DNA of 14,481 bases, taken from positions 1 through 14,481 of the forward strand of contig JACQBB010000108.1 of the NCBI GenBank assembly GCA_016194625.1, read 5' to 3'. Source of the DNA: Elusimicrobiota bacterium. GTDB lineage: Bacteria > Elusimicrobiota > Elusimicrobia > UBA1565 > UBA9628. Both the position numbers and the translations under genes were made by a program. The notes under the pieces are model-generated. The model saw only the letters and a list, made by a program, of their open reading frames with translations. It had not been told where the DNA came from and did not search any database. Below are positions 1 through 9,577 of this stretch, in pieces. Each line of letters opens with the position of its first letter. Position 1 is the first letter of the stretch.

Positions 1-442
1 AGCGGCTGGTGAGGTAGGCGACGACCTCGGCGTGCACGGGCAGGACCGCCCAGACGAGCGCGCCCGCGAGCGCCGCGCGCGGGCCCAGCCGGCGGCGCAG
101 GGCCTCGAGCACGAGGACGGCGACGGCGGCGTGCAGGGCCAGGTTGACCGCGTGCAGGGGCAGCGGCGCGAACCCCGTGGTCAGGCGCTGGAGCAGGAAG
201 GTCGCGCTCAGCACCGGGCGCCACTCGTGGATCGGCGTGCGCGCGCCGAGCACCGGCTGGACATAGCCCGAGGCGAGCAGGCGGCGGGCGGCGGGCCAGC
301 CCGCGCGCAGGAGCGGGTGCTCGAGGATCAGCCAGCGGTCGTCGCGCGGCCAGCCGCGCGCGAGGAGGGCGGAGGCGTAGGCGGCGAGGGCGGCCAGCGC
401 GACGGCGGCGCGGTCGCGCGCCGGGGCGTCAGCGCGGCTCAT
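1..442 (-). CDS. GT-C membrane glycosyltransferase-like protein, TMTC-type N-terminus (3' partial)
   Basis: This gene starts at ATG 442-440 and stays open to the window edge, giving 147 residues of its N-terminus. It resembles the N-terminal membrane region of TMTC-like/GT39-type (GT-C fold) proteins. An early 'DDRWLILEHP' segment sits where the family has its first-loop Asp pair. Later come 'EWRPV' (the family's RP motif), 'LHAVNLALH' (its H..N..H helix) and 'LPVHAEVVAYLTSR', very close to the family's 'HPVHTEAVA...R' signature. Family members are polytopic inner-membrane enzymes that use polyprenyl-phosphate sugars to glycosylate proteins or lipids, often with C-terminal TPRs. Any TPR part here would lie outside the window. 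The start overlaps the end of the upstream gene by 14 nt, so the two are probably translated together. Donor and acceptor cannot be deduced. Confidence 0.75.
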   Translation of the reverse strand, partial: MSRADAPARDRAAVALAALAAYASALLARGWPRDDRWLILEHPLLRAGWPAARRLLASGYVQPVLGARTPIHEWRPVLSATFLLQRLTTGFAPLPLHAVNLALHAAVAVLVLEALRRRLGPRAALAGALVWAVLPVHAEVVAYLTSR

Positions 443-1850
443 AGACGCGGGCGCGCTCGGACGGCTCCTCGTGGACCTGGCGGAACAGGCGCGGGTCGTC
501 GAGGTAGGAGAAGGAGCGCTCCAATCCTCCGCGCAGGGTGGACCCGGGGTCGGCGTCCAGTCCGTAGTCCTGGCCCTCGGCGCGAAGGACCAGGGAGACG
601 CGCATGGCCTTGAGCGCCGCCGCGAAGGACGCCGCGTCGGGCGCGACGGGCAGCGCGGTCTGCGGCAGGCCGGACAGCCAGCCGTCGCGGATCGGCGAGG
701 CGCTGGTCAGCAAGGCGGGGCGCGGGCGCGCGGAGAGCCAGGCGTAGGTGCGCGACAGTTCCGGCTCGGCCCAGGGGCCGGGACGGCCGAGTCGCGGCGC
801 GACCTGCAGGCCGACCTGGAGGACCAGCAGGGCGCCGAGCGCGCGGGGGGCGCGGCGGCCCAGGCCCCGCGCGAGCGCCCAGACGAGCAGAGGCAGGATC
901 GGGAGCAGGTAGCGCTCGTACTGCCAGCCCCACGCCGCGAGCAGCGCGGCGGAGCCGAGCAAGGTCCATGCGGCGGGGTCGTCGCGGCGGCGGCGCAGCG
1001 CGCGGAAGACGCCGCAGGCCGCGACGGCGGCCAGAGCCCCGCCGAGCAGGAGCGCGAGCGGGCTCCCGGCCAGGCGGGCGGGGAGGAAGCATCCGCCCCA
1101 TTCGGCGGCGTACCAGCGCGCGTTGGCCGCGGCGACGCCGGATAGGCGGGTCCAGCGTCCGGAGCCGTAAGTGGCCGGGAGCAGGTCGAACTTGCCGACG
1201 GCGCCGGCGGCGCGCAGCGACCACGCCGACCACGCGGCGAAGGCCAGGACGGGCGGCAGGCCCGCGGCGGCGAGTGCGGCGGGGCGGCGGCGGAACGGCG
1301 CGAGCAGTCCGGGCAGCGCGGCCAGGCCGGCGGTGCGCGTCAGCAGCAGCGCGGCGGACGCGGCGCCGGCCGCGCCGGCCTTGTCCGCGTCCGCCGCGAG
1401 CAGGCCGCCGAGAAGGAGGAGCGTGTATGGGACCTCGGACATCACGACGCCGGACTGCGACAGCGCGAGCGGACACGACGCGAACAGCGCCGCGCCGAGC
1501 AGGGCCGTCGTCCCGCCGACGCGGCGGCGCAGCCACAGCCACAGGACGGCGGGCGTCAGCGCGAGCAGCAGCGCGGAGAGCGCCTGGGACGGCGCGGGGC
1601 TCTCGCCCGCGAAGGACAGCGGCGCGAGGAGCGCGGGCCACGCGGGGTTGATCATCGTCAGCGGCGGGCAGCCCGGCGCGGTCAGCAGGCAGTATCGGCC
1701 CGACGCGAGGGCGCGCGCGCCCAGGTAGTAGAGCACGTCGTCCTGCTGGCGCCCGAAGTGCTGGGCCGGAGCGAACGCCAGGACCAGCAGGGCGCACGCC
1801 GTCAGGACCAGGGCCGAGCGCGGTGGAAGGCGGGGGCGCGGGGCGTTCAA
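429..1850 (-). CDS. GT39/ArnT-like GT-C membrane glycosyltransferase
   Basis: The product is a 473-residue polytopic membrane protein with a short basic N-terminus and TM1 at about residues 13-29. A first-loop Asp pair (D37, D38) in 'QQDDVLYYLGARALASG' matches the catalytic-loop pattern of GT39/GT83-type GT-C enzymes, which transfer a sugar from a polyprenyl-phosphate carrier on the periplasmic side. The 'INPAWPALLAPL' and 'YERYLLPILPLLVWALA' segments also match this superfamily. About ten hydrophobic segments are followed by a soluble tail from about residue 385. The start is TTG (1850-1848), which lies directly after the tRNA-Ser 3' end in a run of T. There is no Shine-Dalgarno sequence, and no in-frame ATG or GTG precedes TM1, so the start is uncertain. 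The 3' end overlaps the next GT-C gene by 14 nt. The exact substrate is unknown. Confidence 0.75.
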   Translation of the reverse strand: MNAPRPRLPPRSALVLTACALLVLAFAPAQHFGRQQDDVLYYLGARALASGRYCLLTAPGCPPLTMINPAWPALLAPLSFAGESPAPSQALSALLLALTPAVLWLWLRRRVGGTTALLGAALFASCPLALSQSGVVMSEVPYTLLLLGGLLAADADKAGAAGAASAALLLTRTAGLAALPGLLAPFRRRPAALAAAGLPPVLAFAAWSAWSLRAAGAVGKFDLLPATYGSGRWTRLSGVAAANARWYAAEWGGCFLPARLAGSPLALLLGGALAAVAACGVFRALRRRRDDPAAWTLLGSAALLAAWGWQYERYLLPILPLLVWALARGLGRRAPRALGALLVLQVGLQVAPRLGRPGPWAEPELSRTYAWLSARPRPALLTSASPIRDGWLSGLPQTALPVAPDAASFAAALKAMRVSLVLRAEGQDYGLDADPGSTLRGGLERSFSYLDDPRLFRQVHEEPSERARVYEPR

Positions 1851-1855
1851 AAAAA
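1849..1855 (-). terminator. T7 tract directly after the tRNA-Ser CCA
   Basis: Seven T residues on the minus strand follow the encoded CCA with no gap. The tRNA acceptor and T arms supply the only GC-rich stem upstream, so this may act as a weak intrinsic terminator or a processing trailer. The TTG start of the following glycosyltransferase reuses the last two Ts, so complete termination here would leave that gene without an obvious promoter. Low confidence. Confidence 0.25.
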
Positions 1856-1946
1856 TGGCGGAAGGGCAGGGATTCGAACCCTGGAGGGCTGTTTAGACCC
1901 TACACGATTTCCAGTCGTGCGCCTTCGACCACTCGGCCACCCTTCC
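1856..1946 (-). tRNA. tRNA-Ser (anticodon GGA)
   Basis: The 91-nt class II tRNA reads on the minus strand. It has a 7-bp acceptor stem GGAAGGG/CCCTTCC, discriminator G and a genome-encoded CCA (1858-1856). The D arm carries GGCCGAGTGGTCGAAGGC. The anticodon stem CACGA/TCGTG encloses the loop CTGGAAA, so the anticodon is GGA (serine codons UCC and UCU). A long variable arm pairs AGGG with CCCT, as expected for tRNA-Ser. The T arm is CAGGG-TTCGAAT-CCCTG. All stems pair, so it should be functional. It lies just upstream of a glycosyltransferase gene on the same strand. Confidence 0.97.
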
Positions 1947-1956
1947 TACGCCGGTG

Positions 1957-1962
1957 ATTATA
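1957..1962 (-). promoter_or_regulatory. -10 box (TATAAT) of the tRNA-Ser promoter
   Basis: The minus strand reads a perfect TATAAT here, ending 10 nt before the mature 5' end of the tRNA. Transcription would start near 1950 and leave a 5' leader of only about four nt. No good TTGACA-like -35 box is seen at 16-18 nt spacing; that region is GC-rich. Confidence 0.55.
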
Positions 1963-2064
1963 GCGGATTTCGCGGACGCGAGCGCGCCTTAGCTTCCGCT
2001 TAAATCGGAATCCGGCCCCAATTAAGCCGGCCGCAAACGCCGCGACAATCGCCGAGGCCATACT

Positions 2065-2085
2065 CTCCATGGAGTCCAGGAGAGG
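2065..2085 (+). promoter_or_regulatory. Palindrome plus strong RBS before the first receiver gene
   Basis: A perfect 10-bp palindrome CTCCATGGAG (2065-2074) lies just before a strong Shine-Dalgarno sequence AGGAGAGG (2078-2085). The AGGAG core is spaced 6 nt from the ATG at 2089, which fixes this start. Two small hairpin-capable repeats lie farther upstream: TTCCG/CGGAA at 1994-2010 and CCGGC/GCCGG at 2012-2030. No convincing -35/-10 pair was found, so the operon promoter remains unidentified. Confidence 0.5.
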
Positions 2086-2088
2086 ACC

Positions 2089-2462
2089 ATGATCCCGAGA
2101 GTGCTGGTCGTGGACGACGAGGGCGGACTGCGCCGCCTGCTGACGAGGTTCCTCGAGTCGAAGGGGGCGTCCGTCGCCAGCGTCGGCGACGGGAAGGCCG
2201 CGTTGGAGCTGCTCCAGACGGCCCGCTTCGACTTGGTCCTCCTGGACGTCGGCCTCCCGCTCGTCGGCGGCTTGGAGGTGCTTCGGGCCCTGCGGCGGGA
2301 GGGGCCGAGCCGTTCGGCGGCGGTCCTCCTGATGAGCGGCCTTGACGGCGTCGCGGAGGACGCGTCCGCCGCGGGAGCATCGGCGGAGGGGGCCCTGACC
2401 AAGCCGTTCTCTTTGGAGGAGATGTGGACGCGCGTCGGCGGATGCTTGGGGCTGGAGACGTC

Positions 2463-2472
<10 letters not shown>
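2089..2472 (+). CDS. Stand-alone response regulator receiver (REC) protein
   Basis: The 127-residue product is a single CheY-like receiver domain with no output domain. Its phosphorylation machinery is complete: acidic pair D9/D10 in 'VLVVDDE', phosphoacceptor D53 in 'LVLLDVGLP', switch Ser83 in 'LLMSG' and conserved Lys105 in 'LTKPF'. Single-domain regulators act by protein contact or as relay intermediates. This is the first gene of a coupled cluster: its TGA stop (2470-2472) lies inside the start region of the hybrid kinase gene. It is therefore likely to exchange phosphate with that kinase's HisKA or HPt domain, or to compete with the other receivers downstream. That partner assignment is inferred from position only. 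The start is supported by a strong RBS. Confidence 0.9.
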
Positions 2473-5005
<2,533 letters not shown>

Positions 5006-5009
<4 letters not shown>

Positions 5010-7153
5010 GCACGGCGAGATTCAAGGACGAGTGGCTGACCCGGGCGGTCGCGACCTTGCCCGGCGTGAGCGGCGAGAGCGTGGAGGGGCTCCGTGCCGG
5101 AGGCGAGCCCTGCCTGGCGAAGGCCCTCCTCGGCCGAGGGATGGCCGATTGGGGCGCGTTGGCGGCGGCGGTCCGCCGCGTCCACGGCGTCGACGCCCTG
5201 AAGGACGTCCCCGCGTCGATCGACCGCATGGCGCTGTCGCTGGTCCCGGAGAGGATCTGCCGTCGGCGGCGGGTGCTCCCGTTGGGCCTCAAGGACGACG
5301 CGATCGACTTGGCCATGGAGAACCCCCTGGACGTCGACGCCCAGGCCGACGTCCAGGCGGTCTCGGGGCGCCGCCCGACGCCGCGCTACTGCAGTCCGGA
5401 GCAGATGGACTCCCTGCTCGCCCGCGCCTTCGACCAGGAGTTCGTGGTCTTCGACCTGGTCGACCGTCTCGAGGAGGCGGCGGCGGTCGAGGTCTTGGAC
5501 GCGGCGCGCGGGCCGGACGACGGCGCCGTGGTGAAGGCTCCGGTGATCCGCCTCGCGGACTCGCTGATCGCCAAGGCCGTCCAGCTGAAGGCCTCCGACA
5601 TCCACGTCGAGCACGACGAGCGCGCGACCGTCGTCCGCTGCCGCGTCGACGGCGTGCTGAAGAACGTCCTCTCCTTGCCGAAGTACGTCGGCGCGGGACC
5701 GCTGGTCGCGCGCTTCAAGATCATGGCCAGTCTCGACGTCTCGAACCACCTCCGGCCCCAGGACGGGCGCGCCCGCCTGAAGGTCGGCGGCGTCGAGGTC
5801 GGATTGCGCGTGTCCACTCTGCCGACGAGCCACGGCGAGAAGGTCGTCCTGCGCATCCTCGACAAGCGCGCCGCGCAGGTCCCGTTCGAGAAGCTCGGCT
5901 TCTCGCCGGAGCTGGCGGGGCGCCTGGCGGGCCTCCTCGGCCGCGCGCAGGGGCTCATCCTCGTGACCGGTCCGACCGGCTCGGGGAAGACGACGACCTT
6001 GTACTCGATGCTCAACAAGATCAAGGACGAGGGCACCAACATCGTGACCGTCGAGGATCCCATCGAGTACAAGCTCGACGGGATCAACCAGGTCCAAGTC
6101 CAGGACAAGCAAGGGCTGACCTTCCCGGTCGTCCTGCGTTCGGTCCTGCGCCAGGACCCGGACGTCATCCTCGTCGGCGAGATCCGCGACCGCGAGACCG
6201 CGGAGATCGCCGTCCAGGCCGCGATGACGGGTCACCTCGTCTTCTCGACCCTGCACAGCAACGACGCCCTGTCCTGCCTGACGCGCCTGGCCGACATGGG
6301 GGTGGAGCGGTTCAAGCTCGCGCCGTCGCTGGCGGCGGTGACGGCCCAGCGTCTCGTCCGCGTCCTGTGCCCCTCCTGCCGCCGCGTCGTCGCGCCGGAG
6401 CGCGCCGACCCCGCGGTCCTGGACGCGTTGCGCCGGCAAGGGCTCGAGCCCCGCTATTGGGAGCCCAAGGGCTGCGCCGAGTGCGACTTCATCGGCTATC
6501 GGGGGCGCATCGCGATCGTCGAGTTCCTCGAGGTCACCCCGACGATCCAGGGTCTCTTGAATTCCGGGATCGACGAAGCGGCGCTGCGCAAGGCGGCCCT
6601 GCGCGACGGCGCCCTGTCGACGCTCCTGCAGGACGCGCTGCGCCACCTCGGCCGCGGCGACACCAGCCTCGAGGAGGTCCTGGCCTACGCCCGCCCTCAG
6701 GACGAGCCGGAGGCCGAGGCGGCGCCGTCACGGCCGCGCTCCACGCCGGCGGCGACCCCGCGTTCTCCGGAGCCCGCCGGCGCCGCGCGGCGCAAGGCGC
6801 TCGTGGCCGACGACGACCCGACGATGCGGATGCTCATGCGCATGATCCTCGAGCAGCAGGGGTTCGCGGTCGCCGAGGCCGCGGACGGGGCGTCGGCGCT
6901 GGAGGCCTTGTCCGCCGCGCCTGCCGACCTGCTGATCGTCGACCTGCACATGCCGGCGGTGGACGGCCACGCGGTCGTCCGGAAGGCGCGCGCCATGCCC
7001 GGGCTCTCGGACCTGCCGATCGTGATGCTCACCGCCGACTCCGATGACGCGAGCCAGGAGGAGGCGTTGAACGCGGGAGCCGACGACTACGTGCTCAAGC
7101 CGATCAAATCAACGCCCTGTTCCGGAGGCGCGCCGCGGCCTGAGCGCGATTGA
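5006..7153 (+). CDS. PilB/GspE-family assembly ATPase fused to a C-terminal receiver domain
   Basis: The product is 715 residues from ATG 5006, with AAGGGG 5 nt upstream and an ATGA overlap with the kinase stop. An N-terminal MshEN/GspE-N-like domain spans about residues 1-140. The secretion ATPase core carries Walker A '[10 protein letters not shown]' (322-331), Asp box 'EDPIEYK', Walker B 'VILVGEIRD' (Glu392) and His box '[11 protein letters not shown]'. A tetracysteine zinc site (CPSC ... CAEC) follows. PilB/GspE hexamers power type IV pilus extension or type II secretion from the cytoplasmic face of the inner membrane. After a Pro/Ala-rich linker (about 570-592) comes a receiver domain with 'VADDD', phosphoacceptor Asp646 and Lys698, not found in standard PilB. 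The last 16 residues look out of frame: the -1 frame supplies the expected '[11 protein letters not shown]' and a stop at 7141. Pilus versus type II role cannot be decided, since no other machinery gene is in the window. Confidence 0.93.
7103..7112 (+). repeat. Tandem ATCAA duplication at the pilB-REC frame break
   Basis: Two direct copies of ATCAA (7103-7107 and 7108-7112) sit immediately after the receiver's 'LKPI' codons. From this point the annotated frame loses receiver-like sequence, while the -1 frame reads a plausible final helix and stops at 7141-7143. Removing one 5-bp copy would restore that frame. The final helix would still be about five residues short of a normal receiver, so an out-of-frame deletion is an alternative. 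Confidence 0.5.
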
Positions 7154-7178
7154 CAAGCGCGCGTCCATCCGATAGAGT
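7150..7178 (+). promoter_or_regulatory. Sigma-70-type promoter for the 7189-8252 operon
   Basis: A perfect -35 TTGACA (7150-7155) is followed, after exactly 17 nt, by the -10 box TAGAGT (7173-7178, four of six consensus bases). The -35 overlaps the in-frame stop of pilB-REC (7151-7153). Transcription would begin near 7185, only about four nt before ATG 7189, so the mRNA would be nearly leaderless. This fits the lack of a Shine-Dalgarno sequence there. It also argues against the TTG at 7150 being a translation start. Confidence 0.7.
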
Positions 7179-7188
7179 CCGGGTCGGC

Positions 7189-7563
7189 ATGGCCAAGCGG
7201 ATCCTGGTCGTCGAGGACGAGGAGGAGTACCGGGCGCTCGTGGAGAGCGTGCTGGGCGCGGCCGGCTTCGCGGTGACCGCGGCGGCCAACGGCGCCGACG
7301 GCATCGCCGCTTACGCGCGCGTGAAGCCCGACCTGGTGCTTTTGGACGTGATGCTGCCCGACATGATCGGCTTCGACATCGCCAAGGCGATGCTCGCGTC
7401 CGGGCGGCCGAAGACGCCGGTGCTGTTCTGCTCGGTGCGTTCCGCGGCCTCCAGCCTGGCCGAGGGGCTGAAGGCGGGCTCGGTGGACTACGTGCTCAAG
7501 CCCTTCGACCCCGAGGACCTGCTGAAGCGCGTGCGCGCCGCCCTGCGCGCCTGCGCCTCATGA
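7189..7563 (+). CDS. Stand-alone response regulator receiver (REC) protein
   Basis: The 124-residue product is a single receiver domain with all key residues: E9/D10 in 'ILVVEDEEE', phosphoacceptor D53 in 'LVLLDVMLP', a Ser at the switch region ('LFCSVRS') and Lys in 'DYVLKPFDPEDLL'. No output domain is present. ATG 7189 is chosen because the only upstream in-frame start (TTG 7150) is the -35 box of the predicted promoter. No Shine-Dalgarno sequence is visible and the predicted transcript leader is about four nt, so leaderless initiation is likely. The TGA stop overlaps the next gene's ATG (ATGA, 7560-7563), coupling it to an OmpR-type regulator. It may act as a phosphate sink or relay partner for the nearby kinases; that role is inferred. 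Confidence 0.88.
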   Translation: MAKRILVVEDEEEYRALVESVLGAAGFAVTAAANGADGIAAYARVKPDLVLLDVMLPDMIGFDIAKAMLASGRPKTPVLFCSVRSAASSLAEGLKAGSVDYVLKPFDPEDLLKRVRAALRACAS

Positions 7564-8252
7564 AGGCGCGGCTGGCGCTGGTCGAGCCGTCGGCCGCCGC
7601 CGCCCGCTCGCTGGAGCCGGCGCTGAAGCGCGGCGGCTGGCGCGTGGACCGCTACCGCTCTCTGCGCCCCTTCTTGGAGGCGTTCGCGCGACGGCGTCCC
7701 GACGCCGCGCTGGTGGACCTGAGCGTTCCCGGCATGTCGGGGCGCGAGCTGATCCGCGCGCTGCGCACCGACCCGAAGAACAAGACGCTGATCCTCGTCG
7801 CCCTGTCGGAGCGCCACTCCCCGGCCGAGGCCGTCGAGGCGTTCGCGGCGGGCGCCGACGAGTACTTCTCGCTGCCGGTGGACCCGGATTTCCTGACCGT
7901 GCGCCTGACCTCGCTGCTGCGCCGCGTGCCCCAGCCCGAGGAGGACCGCAGCGTCCGCCACGGACCCATCGCGCTGCACCCGGACTCCCGTCAGTGCCGC
8001 GTCGCCGAGAAGGCGGTGCGCCTGAGCCGGCTCGAGTTCGACCTGCTGCTCCAGTTCGTCCGGAACCCGAACCGGGTGTTCACCCGCGGCTGGCTGATCG
8101 ACCAGTTGTTCCACGGCGACCGTCGGCGCGGCGTGCGCGCGGTGGACCGCCACATCTGCGCGCTGCGCGGCAAGCTGGGAGAGTGCGGCGAGCGCCTGCA
8201 GACGCTCGTCGGCATCGGCTACTGCTTCAGCGACCGCAAGACCGGCCGCTAA
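7560..8252 (+). CDS. OmpR/PhoB-family winged-helix regulator with a degenerate receiver
   Basis: The product is 230 residues. The N-terminal receiver fold (1-120) keeps phosphoacceptor-position D53 ('ALVDLSVPG') and Ser83. However, the acidic pair is reduced to E9-P10 ('LALVEPS') and the invariant Lys is Leu105 ('FSLPVD'). These losses suggest phosphorylation-independent or otherwise altered activation. The C-terminal Trans_reg_C winged helix (about 130-225) is well preserved: 'LSRLEFDLLLQFV', 'RGWLIDQLF', recognition helix 'RAVDRHICALRGKLG' and the wing 'LVGIGYCF'. It should bind DNA as a dimer at direct repeats. It is coupled by ATGA to the preceding receiver gene. Its TAA stop overlaps the TAG of the convergent histidine kinase gene. 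Targets are unknown; the divergent promoter at 10222-10315 is one candidate. Confidence 0.9.
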   Translation: MKARLALVEPSAAAARSLEPALKRGGWRVDRYRSLRPFLEAFARRRPDAALVDLSVPGMSGRELIRALRTDPKNKTLILVALSERHSPAEAVEAFAAGADEYFSLPVDPDFLTVRLTSLLRRVPQPEEDRSVRHGPIALHPDSRQCRVAEKAVRLSRLEFDLLLQFVRNPNRVFTRGWLIDQLFHGDRRRGVRAVDRHICALRGKLGECGERLQTLVGIGYCFSDRKTGR

Positions 8253-9577
8253 GCCGAGATCGGCAGGTCGAAGGAGAAGGTCGAGCCCTTCCCCGGAGCC
8301 GACTCGACGCGGACCGTCCCGCCGTGGCGCTCGACGATGGCCTTGGCGATGGTCAGGCCCAGCCCCGTCCCCGTCGCGCGCAGCGGGTTGGCCACGCGCT
8401 CGAAGGGGGTGAAGATGCGCGCGCGCGCCTCTTCAGGGATGCCGACGCCGGTGTCGGTCACGCGCACGACCGCGCGCGCGCCGTCGCGGCGGGCGTCCAC
8501 GGCCACGCGCCCGCCCTTCGGGGTGAACTTGATCGCGTTCGAGATCAGGTTCGCGAGCACCTGGGCGGTCAGGTCGGGGTCGAAGGAGAACGCGGGCAGT
8601 CCGGGCTCGACCCGCGCCTCCAGCGTCAGTCCGGCCTCGCGCGCCTTGGGCTCGAAGAAGGCGGCGGCGTCCTCGACGACGGGGCCGAGCTCGGCGACGC
8701 GCGGCGCGTACTCCAGCTTGCCGCGCTCGATCTTGGACAACTCGAGCATCGACGACACGAAGTGCTCCAGGCGCGACGCGTACTTGCGGATGGACTGCAG
8801 GCCGGCGCGCTCCTTGTCGCCGACGGCAGAGGGCTTCTCGAGGATCTCCTTGAGCTTGCTCTCGATGGCGCCGAGCGGCGAGCGCAGCTCGTGCGAGACC
8901 GAGGCCACGAGGAGCTTCTTCATCTCCTCGAGCTCCTTGAGCCGCTCGGACATCACGTTGACGTTGCGCGCCAGGCGGGCGATCTCGTCGGAGCCGCGCG
9001 TCTCGGGGACCGAGGCGAAGCGTCCATGGCCGATCTCGTCGAGCGCGGCCTCGATGGTCACCAGGCGGCGGGTCAGCGTGGCGCTGAGGGGGAACGAGAG
9101 CAGCAGTCCGGCCAGGACGGCGAGGCCGCCGACGCGCAGGACGCCGCGGACCAGCGCGTCGGACTCGCGGCGCTCGCGCTCGACGAGCAGGGTCTTGGAC
9201 AGCGTCACCTCGACCTTCGCCGCGGACGCGGGCGGCCCGGCGAAAGCGGCCTCGACCAGGCGCGGGGCGGCGTCGTCGCCCCGCGCGGGGGCCGGGCCGA
9301 CCGCCTGCCACTCGCCGTCGAGCAGGACGCGGCAGGCGCGGACCTCGGGCCGGTCGCGGCGCAGCGCGGTGAGATACGAGATCAGCATCAGCGGGTCCTT
9401 GCCGAGCAGGGACTCCGCGGCGACCTTGCGCACGCCCTCGAGCAAGAGGGCCTCCTTCTCGGCCTCGGCGCGGGCCAGCGCGCGCTTCTGCAGGCCGACG
9501 AACGCCGCGCCGGCGGCCGCGACCGACGCCGCGACGGTCAGGCTGATCACGAGGGCGAGCTTGGCCTGGATCCTCAA
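8249..9577 (-). CDS. HAMP-domain transmembrane sensor histidine kinase
   Basis: The product is 442 residues from TTG 9577, giving 'MRIQAKLALVISL', a typical kinase N-terminus. TM1 spans 7-29, a periplasmic sensor domain of about 115 residues spans 30-145, TM2 spans 146-168, and HAMP runs from about 167 to 220. HisKA has His229 in 'SVSHELRSPLGAI'. The HATPase domain shows N box 'NLISNAIKFTPKGG', G1 'DTGVGIPEEA', F box 'FTPFERV' and G2 'GTGLGLTIAKAIV', so the enzyme should be active. Architecture and length match the PhoR/BaeS-like class. The TTG start overlaps the stop of the upstream lipoprotein gene (TTGA), implying translational coupling. The convergent OmpR-type regulator next door is the obvious candidate partner, but its receiver lacks key residues. 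The intact receiver at 7189 may be the real phosphate acceptor (inference). The periplasmic ligand is unknown. Confidence 0.93.
   Translation of the reverse strand: MRIQAKLALVISLTVAASVAAAGAAFVGLQKRALARAEAEKEALLLEGVRKVAAESLLGKDPLMLISYLTALRRDRPEVRACRVLLDGEWQAVGPAPARGDDAAPRLVEAAFAGPPASAAKVEVTLSKTLLVERERRESDALVRGVLRVGGLAVLAGLLLSFPLSATLTRRLVTIEAALDEIGHGRFASVPETRGSDEIARLARNVNVMSERLKELEEMKKLLVASVSHELRSPLGAIESKLKEILEKPSAVGDKERAGLQSIRKYASRLEHFVSSMLELSKIERGKLEYAPRVAELGPVVEDAAAFFEPKAREAGLTLEARVEPGLPAFSFDPDLTAQVLANLISNAIKFTPKGGRVAVDARRDGARAVVRVTDTGVGIPEEARARIFTPFERVANPLRATGTGLGLTIAKAIVERHGGTVRVESAPGKGSTFSFDLPISA

Noticed and set aside
32..613. 193-codon plus-strand frame at the left edge
   Set aside because: It is a shadow of the two minus-strand glycosyltransferase genes; the minus-strand product has clear TMTC-like motifs.
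7103..7112. Programmed -1 frameshift at the pilB-REC 3' end
   Set aside because: The site lacks an X-XXY-YYZ heptamer and no obvious stimulatory stem was found; a slippage duplication or deletion explains it more simply.
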